64,000 nucleotides of DNA from Protonemura montana (lineage: Eukaryota > Arthropoda > Insecta > Plecoptera > Nemouridae), in NCBI GenBank assembly GCA_947568835.1, contig OX387602.1:11707021-11771020 (forward strand), in the 5' to 3' direction. Positions 28,901 to 36,398 of the stretch are shown here, one piece after another. The notes beneath the pieces were generated by a model that did not search any database, had not been told where the DNA came from, and worked only from the letters and a program-made list of their open reading frames with translations. The position numbers were made by a program, and so were the translations under genes. Position 1 is the first letter of the stretch. Each line of letters starts with the position of its first letter.

Positions 28901-31900
28901 AGTAGTTATCAAAACAGAATGATGTTGTTACTTCATCCAAAAAAAAAGCATTTGAATCATTTATGGTCTCTGAAAGCATACCAAGCAAGACATTTTTGCC
29001 AACCATATTATGGTACATGTAATCCCACACCCACCCGGTCACACCTGAACACATTCAAAGAAAAAGTGTCATTGGTTCCATCTGACGAAATGGCTGATTT
29101 GCCGTCGTCCTAACACTCGTGTATTGTCGTCGCTAGACCAAGGCGACGTGGACCCCGAGGACGACGAAGATGAGTCGGACGCTCGTTACATGTTCCGAGT
29201 ATCGCAGCCGGATCCGAGCATCGACACGTCGCGTGTCGAAGAGATCCCGGCTAAGGAGCCAAAATTCCACGCCATGCCCCTCAAGTCCGCTCTAAAAAAG
29301 AGCGGCGGCGGTAGCGGTCCTGGGACACCGCAGAACACTCCCACTCAAGAGAACCGACCGTTGGGTGTCAGGCAGGAACACCACGCCTCGTTTAAGTGAG
29401 TGCTAGCTGCGACGGGGATTGCGTGAAGTTACGTTGCTTTTCCAGTTTGGTACTTGGATTGTGATAAAAGGGTAGAAGTATTATTGGAAGTTTCCTCATT
29501 TGTATGGTTGCTGTTGTCAATGATATAATTTTTTGAAATTAAGGTAACTGTGTTGAACTGGGGAAGCAACAGTAATGGACCTAGTCATGTTTACTCATTA
29601 TTCTAGGATAGTGAGCAGATTTTTACTGTTTTATTATGAAACAGATCATTAAACTTTAGTCATGGTGCTTATTAAAAAACCTTAATACTAAATGTTTTGG
29701 GGGATTCTAGTTACTAATTATATAATCAAATGATTGTTTGATGTTCTCTTTCTGACACAAATTTCTCCCTTCTTTCTGGTGCTACCTAGAAGGCCTTCTT
29801 CAAGGCCAAGAGTAAGAATAAGGTAAATGTTTGGCATGTTCCTTATTTCTTTCATATTATTTCATTTTGTTCTTACACTTTTTAATGCACACTCGTGTTG
29901 TATATATCAGTACCTCCAGGGGTCCTCTTCCACAGCTCTTCTCACGTTTAAGTTATTAGATGAAACTGAGACAAATTAAGATAAATTAATTTATCAACGG
30001 TCTTATCTCAACAGATGCTAAGAAAATTATAGAATCAGTCTACAGTGTTGTTGAGATTGTTGAGATATGTTTAGCGGTTTTGCTCTGTGTTGAAGTGTTT
30101 TTTGGTCCTAAAAAGGGTCTTACATTTCGACGAGGCACGGCTCGTCAAACTCCTCAACATAGAGCAAAACCACAAAACATATCTCAACATCATACCACAG
30201 CTCTGAAAATAACCACACAAACAGTGTTTAAATTGTTCCACCACAACCACTGGAAACAGTCTCAATTATTCACACAATACATTCTATTACTGTCAACATC
30301 GAGGAAATATCCCCACAAGCATACTTTTTTAACCGCTTCATTCCGTTTTCAGTACGCGGCCGGTGCGCTTTGGGTTGGCCGTTCAGTGCGAGGCGGAGAA
30401 CAAGGAGAACGCCCTGCCGTACATGATCCGCGAATCAGATAACGACAGCGACTCTGCCGACGGGCCCGTGCTGTACCGCGACGACGCCCCTCGTGAGGAG
30501 AACACGTACGGTACGGAAAACAAACTGTCGGCCCAGAAATGACAGTCAACGCTGCTGGCACGATCATTGCTTTGTGTGGTTTTTTCTTGGATATATTAAT
30601 TCTACTGCTTGTTTGATGATTAATTACTATGATAACCATGTGACTAAGTGTGAATTTACAAATTGTGTAAAACGATCTCCAATGTTGTTTTACGACTTAC
30701 AATTGTCTTGCGTTTATCTTTAGATTTTTTGTGTTTTTGTAATAACCCTCAAATACGTCATATATAAGCATGTTCTTGTAGCTTGTAGCAAATGTTAACC
30801 TCAACTAATGAATGTGGCCTTCTTTCTTACTAGGTCGACTAGCAGCTAAGATTGCCCGTAAAGACAGTTTAGCACTAAAGCTGGCGCTGCGGCCTAACCT
30901 CCAGGAGTTGATAGCGAGGAACATTCTCAGAGAGGAGAATGAAGACAATCGTCCGGAATCAAAGGAAGCAATCGGTGCTAGACTGATACGGTAAATTAAA
31001 AATCTTTTATGATCTAGTATTACAATTTTTGAGTCAATAAAACTATTTTATTGTCACAGCCTCGTAAAATCTTGATGTTTCCAGAAATGAATTAGAACTT
31101 TGTCAAAGTATTTAACGTGATTATGAAAATCAGAGCCTTCTGAATGACATTAATATTTTACTTTTTTGTGTTTGAATATTTAGAAACCAAAATGTATATG
31201 CAAGATGCTGGAAGGACTTTCCAAACCGTAATTTTAATCTATTGCACAACATTTCGGCTGGCTCATGATTTAAAATGTATATTTTTCAGGAGACTAAGTA
31301 TGAGACCAACTCAAGAAGAGCTAGAAGAAAGAAATATTCTCAAAAGTAAGCAGCTAATCTTTTCAGTTCGATTTTAATGCAATGTAAACCAACATAAAAA
31401 TTACGTTCACACCTACGATGGCTTTTACAGAGCAAACTGCAGCCGAGGAGAAAAAGATGAAGGAGGAGAAGAAGCGAATGTTGTTAAGAAAATTAAGTTT
31501 CAGGCCAACGGTTGAGGAACTCAAAGAGAAGAAGGTATTTACCTGACCCAACTGAATCAAGCGTACTGTGCTTGTACACCTTTATGTCACAAAGAAAGTA
31601 CAAGGATTTAAATTGCTAACCACACGTCTGATTGTTTTGCAGATTATTCGTTTCAACGACTACATCGAAGTGACTCAAGCGCACGAGTACGACCGACGTG
31701 CTGACAAACCTTGGACTAGGCTTACACCGAAAGACAAGGCTGCGATAAGAAAAGAACTGAATGAATTTAAAAGCTCAGAAATGGAGGTTCATGAGGACAG
31801 TCGACACCTCACTAGGTAAGAATACTTACTTTTTCTTGGCATTTTCTTTTTGAATTGAATGTTTAATTTAATTGAGGCATATTAGTGAATTTGTGTTACT

Positions 31901-32093
31901 GTAAGGATACATGCTGTGAATGACTTAAAATTAATAGTGAATTATATGGATTATTGATTTTTTTCTTTCAACTATAACTTATTGTATTCAAATTTATTAT
32001 ATGTAACGTTTAAATCTGTAATTTTAAGCCACTAATAAACATAAATAAGTAATTCGATGTGCTTGGTTCTTTTTCAGATTTCACAGACCATGA
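4811..32093 (+). CDS. Phactr: Phosphatase and actin regulator (Phactr), multi-exon, 5' end missing
   Basis: Phactr proteins bind G-actin through RPEL motifs and protein phosphatase 1 through their C-terminus, coupling actin state to dephosphorylation. Coding exons: 4811-4975, 6249-6347, 10040-10177, 26933-27172, 27954-28196, 29137-29395, 30353-30510, 30834-30990, 31290-31345, 31431-31534, 31643-31815, 32078-32093. All junctions are GT-AG and phases agree throughout, giving about 601 residues. One N-terminal RPEL ([14 protein letters not shown], about residues 60-73) is followed by three C-terminal RPELs ([42 protein letters not shown], about 450-540), and then the conserved tail with [18 protein letters not shown] and terminal RFHRP. 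This is the classic family order. The middle (about 88-430) is Pro/Gly/Ser-rich and probably disordered. The initiating exon is missing. A 33-nt microexon and an alternative first exon are listed separately. Family identity is very secure; exon 10040-10177 is the least certain. Confidence 0.93.
4976..6248 (+). other. Phactr intron, 1.27 kb
   Basis: A GT-AG intron (gtaagt ... tttttcag). No further coding signal seen. Confidence 0.8.
6249..6347 (+). CDS. Phactr: Phactr exon with N-terminal RPEL motif
   Basis: Starts after tttttcag and ends at a gtgagt donor. It encodes [20 protein letters not shown] and then [13 protein letters not shown]. This is the first actin-binding RPEL; the usual Pro of the motif is replaced by Ala in the RANRDEL core, as is common for the N-terminal copy. 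Phase in 1, phase out 1. Confidence 0.93.
6348..10039 (+). other. Phactr intron, 3.7 kb, with CpG-rich patch
   Basis: No coding exon was supported. A CpG-rich patch spans about 6960-7310 and contains the CTCF-like motif listed separately. A second CpG-rich patch lies at about 8815-9060. The rest is AT-rich. Confidence 0.7.
7194..7207 (-). promoter_or_regulatory. CTCF-like motif in CpG-rich intronic patch
   Basis: On the minus strand this reads ACACTAGGTGGCAG, matching 13 of 14 positions of the CTCF core CCASYAGRKGGCRS. It lies in the CpG-rich patch 6960-7310. Binding is inference only; motif presence is direct. Confidence 0.35.
10040..10177 (+). CDS. Phactr: Probable Phactr exon (Thr/Pro-rich linker)
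   Basis: Acceptor ttggtgcag and donor gtacgc; phase 1 in and phase 1 out, so it fits both flanking exons and could be skipped without a frameshift. It encodes [20 protein letters not shown] and a further Pro/Gly-rich stretch ending in TLSPG. It is GC-richer than the flanking intron, with G/C-biased third positions. No domain is present; support is splice phase and composition. Confidence 0.62.
16369..16396 (+). repeat. GA repeat running into poly-G tract
   Basis: An (AG)n run is followed directly by about 18 G and a CGGCGG tail. A simple low-complexity tract. Confidence 0.95.
21476..21510 (+). repeat. Short tandem direct repeat
   Basis: TTGCGCCCAACGGGC occurs twice, 20 bases apart start to start, in the Phactr intron. 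Function unknown. Confidence 0.85.
22059..22075 (+). repeat. (TC)n tract, GAGA-type on the minus strand
   Basis: A run of TC dinucleotides giving GAGAG motifs on the minus strand, about 0.9 kb upstream of the alternative Phactr first exon. Such tracts can bind GAGA factor in insects; here this is only a possibility. Confidence 0.8.
22440..22986 (+). promoter_or_regulatory. Phactr: GC/CpG-rich candidate promoter of the short Phactr form
   Basis: An unusually GC- and CpG-rich block sits inside an AT-rich intron directly before an in-frame ATG whose exon splices in phase to the downstream Phactr exons. No clear TATA box. Overlapping long open frames on both strands here (about 204 residues minus, 127 plus) are expected from high GC and were not called as genes. 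Confidence 0.5.
22987..23212 (+). CDS. Phactr: Alternative first coding exon of Phactr
   Basis: Begins at ATG 22987 ([20 protein letters not shown]) and ends TCA G followed by gtgagc. It ends in phase 1, exactly the phase needed to join the exon at 26933, and the resulting short protein would be about 543 residues. It would skip the N-terminal RPEL and its basic block but keep all three C-terminal RPELs and the PP1-binding tail. An in-frame stop lies just upstream of 22924, and 22987 is the first ATG after it. The exon product is basic, Ser/Pro-rich and without a known domain. Alternative starts that drop the N-terminal RPEL are plausible for the family, but use of this exon is inferred. Confidence 0.6.
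24185..24400 (-). mobile_element. LTR retroelement remnant primed by tRNA-Leu
   Basis: On the minus strand TGGTGGCAGCGGTGG (24380-24366) is complementary to the conserved 3' end of eukaryotic tRNA-Leu (CCACCGCTGCCACCA), a typical primer binding site. It lies two bases from a TG/CA end (24383), the usual LTR boundary. Fourteen bases further a basic 55-codon frame starts (ATG 24352, [20 protein letters not shown]) and stops at 24185. A second LTR and pol were not found, so this is a truncated copy at best. The extent of the LTR to the right is unknown. Confidence 0.45.
26217..26618 (-). pseudogene. Unrecognised minus-strand open frame, possibly degenerate
   Basis: A frame of about 133 codons (non-ATG start) has GC and amino-acid composition unlike random intron, with stretches such as [19 protein letters not shown] and [15 protein letters not shown], and ends at a TGA. 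Protein-like residues seem to continue past the stop before an A-rich break (poly-A 26178-26188). It has no introns and lies inside a Phactr intron on the other strand. It could be a decayed transposon or retrocopy; family not recognised. Confidence 0.25.
26933..27172 (+). CDS. Phactr: Phactr exon (Gly/Pro-rich linker)
   Basis: Acceptor cttctattgcag; donor gtgagc. Encodes [20 protein letters not shown], a Gly-rich stretch, and ends SNQMQTGG. Phase 1 in and out. This is the common exon to which both the long-form upstream exons and the alternative first exon can join. Confidence 0.88.
27173..27953 (+). other. Phactr intron, 0.8 kb
   Basis: AT-rich GT-AG intron; nothing else seen. Confidence 0.85.
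27954..28196 (+). CDS. Phactr: Phactr exon (Pro-rich linker)
   Basis: Acceptor cttgttttcag; donor gtacgc; phase 1 in and out. Encodes a Pro-rich segment with [20 protein letters not shown] and ends [10 protein letters not shown]. Pro-rich central linkers are normal in Phactr proteins. Confidence 0.88.
28197..29136 (+). other. Phactr intron, 0.9 kb
   Basis: AT-rich GT-AG intron; no other signal seen. Confidence 0.8.
29137..29395 (+). CDS. Phactr: Phactr exon (acidic region)
   Basis: Acceptor cgctag; phase 1 in, phase 2 out. Encodes the acidic [20 protein letters not shown], then a Lys/Gly segment ([16 protein letters not shown]). The donor is gtgagtg, inside what reads as a stop codon if translated through. 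Confidence 0.87.
29396..29789 (+). other. Phactr intron before the microexon
   Basis: AT-rich; ends in a pyrimidine tract and ctacctag acceptor. Confidence 0.7.
29790..29822 (+). CDS. Phactr: Candidate 33-nt Phactr cassette microexon
   Basis: A pyrimidine-rich acceptor (cttctttctggtgctacctag) precedes 33 bases and a gtaaatg donor. With phase 2 on both sides it inserts eleven residues, [11 protein letters not shown], without changing the frame, and turns the following codon from Asn to Ser. The insert is strongly basic with possible phospho-serines, just before the RPVRF sequence of the next exon. Size and symmetry resemble neuronal microexons. Splicing evidence would be needed to confirm it. 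Confidence 0.5.
29823..30352 (+). other. Phactr intron after the microexon, 0.5 kb
   Basis: AT-rich intron ending in ccgttttcag. No other feature recognised. Confidence 0.75.
30353..30510 (+). CDS. Phactr: Phactr exon with RVxF-like motif
   Basis: Phase 2 in, phase 1 out. Encodes [20 protein letters not shown], then an acidic stretch and [14 protein letters not shown] fits the PP1 RVxF consensus. The other frame of this exon hits a stop, and phase excludes it. Confidence 0.88.
30511..30833 (+). other. Phactr intron, 0.3 kb
   Basis: GT-AG intron, AT-rich, nothing further. Confidence 0.85.
30834..30990 (+). CDS. Phactr: Phactr exon with RPEL 2
   Basis: Acceptor cttactag; phase 1 in, phase 2 out. 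Encodes [20 protein letters not shown] and [20 protein letters not shown], a canonical RPEL repeat. Confidence 0.96.
31290..31345 (+). CDS. Phactr: Phactr exon with RPEL 3
   Basis: Acceptor atttttcag; 56-nt exon, phase 2 in and phase 1 out, encoding [18 protein letters not shown]. Confidence 0.95.
31431..31534 (+). CDS. Phactr: Phactr exon with RPEL 4
   Basis: Acceptor gcttttacag; phase 1 in, phase 0 out. A charged helix ([20 protein letters not shown]) leads into [12 protein letters not shown], completed by II of the next exon. Confidence 0.95.
31643..31815 (+). CDS. Phactr: Phactr exon with conserved C-terminal PP1-binding region
   Basis: Acceptor gttttgcag; encodes [20 protein letters not shown] and [20 protein letters not shown] up to DSRHLTR. 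This is the most conserved Phactr block; the C-terminus contacts the PP1 catalytic subunit in vertebrate family members. Confidence 0.97.
32078..32093 (+). CDS. Phactr: Phactr terminal coding exon
   Basis: Acceptor ctttttcag; 16 nt completing RFHRP and TGA, the invariant end of the family. Confidence 0.95.
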
Positions 32094-33390
32094 CAATTTG
32101 AAAGCCTAGGCACATTGAAGAAGCCTGTTTTCTGGGTGTACAAAGTGATTCAAGTGTATAATGTGAGCCCTGCAAACAGGGGCTAGGGCTAGTGCAGCAA
32201 GCAAGCAAGCAAGTGTGATAATATGGCAATCCTAGATGGACCATTGTAGTGTCTTCTGAGGTTTTGCCAAACTTTTATTCGCTTTCATCGGTTGTGTACA
32301 GGTTAGAAATGTGTTGAAAGATCAGCTCTAAAAAAACTTTGTACAATACGTATACTGTTGCAGAATGTCATTATCCTTGGAACGAAATACCTTTGTAATA
32401 TGTTCTCAATCTCTGTATGTATATGGTTCTGATAATTGCAGCCAGTTTTTCATAGAATGGTCTCAAACATGGCACTGTTCAGTTAGTTTAAAATAACTGT
32501 TTCTGATGGTTACTTTTTAATCAAGTTGTGATCTTTAATCTGTTTGTTTATTTGTCAGAACTCAAAAAATTGTGTCATTTTTATTCTTCGAGAATGTAAT
32601 TTTTGCAATGTTAAATGTGACCATGGATGAATTGATGGCCAGGTAAAATATTTGAATAGGTGTATTCTTGCAACTTTTCATACTATGCAGAGATTCATAA
32701 TATATAAATAGGCCTTTGTCAATATGTCAAATCTTTTTAAATATCTCATTTTGTTGTACATAGTAATCTTAAATCCAACCAAAAAAAAAGGTCGAAATGA
32801 AAATAACACTAGAGTAATGCCATGTTCGTTGATCATTCACTTGGCTGTTCGCAAAAAAAAATATATTCCAAAATTCGATGAGTGTAAATAAATCAAATTA
32901 ATTATTCACAGCATTTGGTTGCATTCCCCAAAACATTTTTTTATAAGAGACTATGTTGCCAAAAGACGTATTTTACGGGATAGTAATTAAAATTATAGTA
33001 TTTGTAGGCCTCTGAGCTGTAATGATATTTATAGATAATGAAATGTGTTCCTTTAAATAATACTGGACAAATTAGCGATATTAAATAGATCCATATTGAA
33101 TGAGATTGTAGCTTCTTGTCAATTTGATACATAATTGAGTTTATCATTCTGAACCTTATGGGCTTCAAGCTTGTAGATATCTGCAGAATAATGAATTGGT
33201 TGTAAACAGTGTACAGTTTGTTACATTGAAGAAGCGACTGCGCTTTATAATGCCCCTATCATGTTAAATATATACCTGCATATTGCATCGTGCAACATAT
33301 ACACAGAAGTAACATGTTACTCAATTTTTACTTGTTTTACTAAGAACAAAATGTCTTCCAAATAAAGAGACATTGTATCTACAAAATTGA
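32094..33390 (+). other. Phactr: Phactr 3' UTR
   Basis: AT-rich sequence after the stop. AATAAA at 33361-33366 is followed by a GT-rich stretch from about 33410, a good cleavage site context. An earlier AATAAA lies near 32887. Confidence 0.6.
33361..33366 (+). terminator. Phactr: Likely Phactr poly(A) signal
   Basis: AATAAA with a downstream GT-rich element (ggtgaggtgtgtatctg) about 45 bases on. Confidence 0.55.
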
Positions 33391-35372
33391 ACGAAAGCCC
33401 ATATTATTGGTGAGGTGTGTATCTGTTTTATTTTTTGCAGATTTATGCTAGATGCAGTACCGACATAAAAATTCGTTCTTACGACGTTTGATGAGGCAAA
33501 TTTTTTCCGTGGCTTCTCCTTCTACAAGTTTGCCTACCGGACTGTTAGGTAGGTATTAAATACCCTTCATTATAAAGCCTGCATAAAGTGTTACTTTTTG
33601 TCATGCAATATGATGATCTGTAATCAAAATTCCAGTAGGTATGAGACAAAATGCTTTTTAGGCTACATTTTTGCCCATATTTGATTGTCATTTGGTGCAG
33701 GTAAGAAAAAAGTTTTAACACGCTGGTTCAACTCAACAGAAACGGACCTTACAGAAAAATATGGTCTTACACTGCTCTTATTCAAAACTGGATGCTTCTT
33801 TACTGTAAGCACAATTTTCTGATCAGTTGGAAGATGTTCGACCTACGACAGGTTAATATTTTTTACGGAAAACTTTCGAGTGTGGTAGCTAGACTAAGAG
33901 ATATCAGTGCTAGTTTTAAAGTGCAAGCACTTTCCACTTTGATGGAGTAATCATAGATACAAGAGGTTATGGTTGCAGTAGAAGTGAGTTATTTTGTAGT
34001 TGTTATCCACCCCTGCCCAAATATAAAGAAAACACAATTGAGCAGATTTTTAACGAAAGCAGTTGTATTGCTCATTGGCCCTACAGCACAAACAACTTAA
34101 TTACAAAGGTTTATATATATATATATATTTATATATAAATGAAATTAAGATAATTATCCAAGCAAACAGCAGAACTTGAGATACAATAGTTTAACTGTAG
34201 GTAAATAAGAACTGCTTTGATATTGATTCAAAATCTCACTATTTCTGCACTATTTATCAAAAGAATAGGATTTGTTACGCTAGATATTTTCATTCTCCCA
34301 TGCTCATAAAATGTGTTTTGATCTTTAACATGCCTTACAAGATTTAGTTTCAGCAGAGAATTCCTGAAGTTTGAGGTTACTAGTTTCAATCACAATCTTT
34401 ATTTTACAAAAAAAGTGACTATTACCCAGTGCAAATGTTTGTATTGGGCCTTGCTGTAGATCAAAACTTTCAGGTACAAGTAGGGGAGAGTTGCAGCAGA
34501 ATTCATATTTCACAATAAATTCTGTCTACAGGCTTGGTGTCATTTATGGAATGGCATCTATCGGGTGCTCTCCAAGTCACATTAATTTAGAATACGTGAT
34601 TAGCAATGTGACTTGTATATTTACATGATATAGGTCCACATTGAATATATGCATAGAATTTGAAGCCAAGATAACAACTTATTTATTATCACAAGCCATT
34701 TACTATGTTTGTGGTGTACAATTTCAACTAGTCTCCTGCTACCTATGACATTTGTATACTCTGCTTGCTAAATTAGCAATAATTATAGAATTGATAAGTG
34801 ATTTGTGTTAAAAGTCTGACATTTTCATCTAGCTACACTAGGCATTAGACACAATGGCACAGATTTTAATTTAAAATGTATAGCTATTTTATGCTAAAAA
34901 AAAAAGTCAAAATACATCTTATATAAAATAATGTTGCCCTTTAAATTTAGTATATAGATTTTTAAATGAGTAATGTTCAATATATTTATCTCTGAATCAT
35001 TATTTTCTGGAAGTAGGAGCCATCCTTTATATATTCATTCATGAGCCAAGTGCATTCTCAAAATTCATTTCCCTTGCTATAGATTTTCATATATAAATTA
35101 TATTGCCAATCAAACTTGTTTTATCAAACCATCCACTTAGCTGACTTGAATCTTCATCCTATTTCAAATGTACAATTGAATACAATGTACATGCTATTGT
35201 TACCGCTCTCTTACATACAACTATAAGAGTAACCAATCTGCTGCGACGACCCAAATCCCAAGCAAGTAGCAGCCTTGAAAAATGTTTAAAATACTCTGCA
35301 TTGATGATACATACAAATTGGAAATACAATGCCTTATACCACAGCCAGTACATAGACACACCTAGTATTATC
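33391..35372. other. Convergent intergenic spacer between Phactr and Pc
   Basis: AT-rich, with an (AT)n stretch at about 34110-34138. No coding sequence seen. Either 3' UTR may extend into it. Confidence 0.6.
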
Positions 35373-35378
35373 TTTATT
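35373..35378 (-). terminator. Pc: Candidate Pc poly(A) signal
   Basis: AATAAA on the minus strand, followed on that strand by GGTGTGTCTATGTACTGG, a GT-rich downstream element, 556 nt after the stop. Other AATAAA copies lie nearer the stop (about 35540-35590). Confidence 0.45.
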
Positions 35379-35933
35379 CTGTCTCGACTATCACTTTATA
35401 TGCTCATTTACCTTCATCAATTTGGCTTGCAATTTCAGTTATCTCGCATGGAATAAGCAGAGCATTGACATAGAATGTGCCTTGCCGCTTGAAATGACGA
35501 AAAGGACTCGCAAAGTTTACTTATGAACACTACGAAATGTTTATTTTTCGCAACTATTTTATATTTTTGCATAGTTTATTGTTTATTGAACGATTGTACC
35601 ACCTGGATTTCTAGTATTCTAGTATAAATGATTTGGAACCTAGAGCCAATTATTACCGTTGTGCACACTGGCTGATTAGTACGTTTTTAAGTCACGCGAC
35701 CAACATATTATTTCAAAGATCACAAGTTTTACCCACCCCTAAGAGGATGGCTGGCATAAATTACATTATTACTTTGTTACAGGTACCTACGCTGATTCAA
35801 ATTCCGTTTTAACTTTCCTGAAGCTATTCGTTTCCGATATGAACATGTTAACGTAACAAGTGGGCACATAAAACAAAATGCTGTAGGTAAGGTATAAAAC
35901 ATTACCAGCTAAGTAACTTGACAGATATAAAAA

Positions 35934-36398
35934 TCACTTGATACCACTCTGTTTCGAGTGGTCTCCAGGCCTTTCTCTGAAGAACCCTTTTTCTGTTTTA
36001 CACTCTCTTATAGTCACTGTTTTGAGATTCACCGTGACATCTGTAATGAATACTTGATCTGCCACCGGATTCCTTGCATGCCAATAATCGGAGCCAGGAC
36101 TTGTAAGAACATGTGGGGTCAGAGTTTGTTGCACCTTAGCATCATCCTCACGTTTAATTGAATCCACGTTTACGTTGTTGTTATTATTGGTGTGGTGTTT
36201 ATCAATGCCGTTGGTTGTTGCACTCTTCTTCTTATTGTTCGAGGATTTCTCGGCATCTGCCTCTTGTTCAGAAGGTTTTGGAGTGTTTGTGGATGGCCCG
36301 GTTGATGAAATGTTTCCCAAAACCGAGTCGAGCTGCTGCCACTTTTGCTTGTCATCTAGTTTGGTTGCAAGAGGAACTGTTGTAGCACTGCCAGACAC
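35934..36398 (-). CDS. Pc: Pc exon 7 with Pc box and stop
   Basis: 465 nt including the stop. An Asn-rich stretch precedes the Pc box [16 protein letters not shown] and GFFRERP, the RING1-binding C-terminus. Confidence 0.96.
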   Translation of the reverse strand: MSGSATTVPLATKLDDKQKWQQLDSVLGNISSTGPSTNTPKPSEQEADAEKSSNNKKKSATTNGIDKHHTNNNNNVNVDSIKREDDAKVQQTLTPHVLTSPGSDYWHARNPVADQVFITDVTVNLKTVTIRECKTEKGFFRERPGDHSKQSGIK

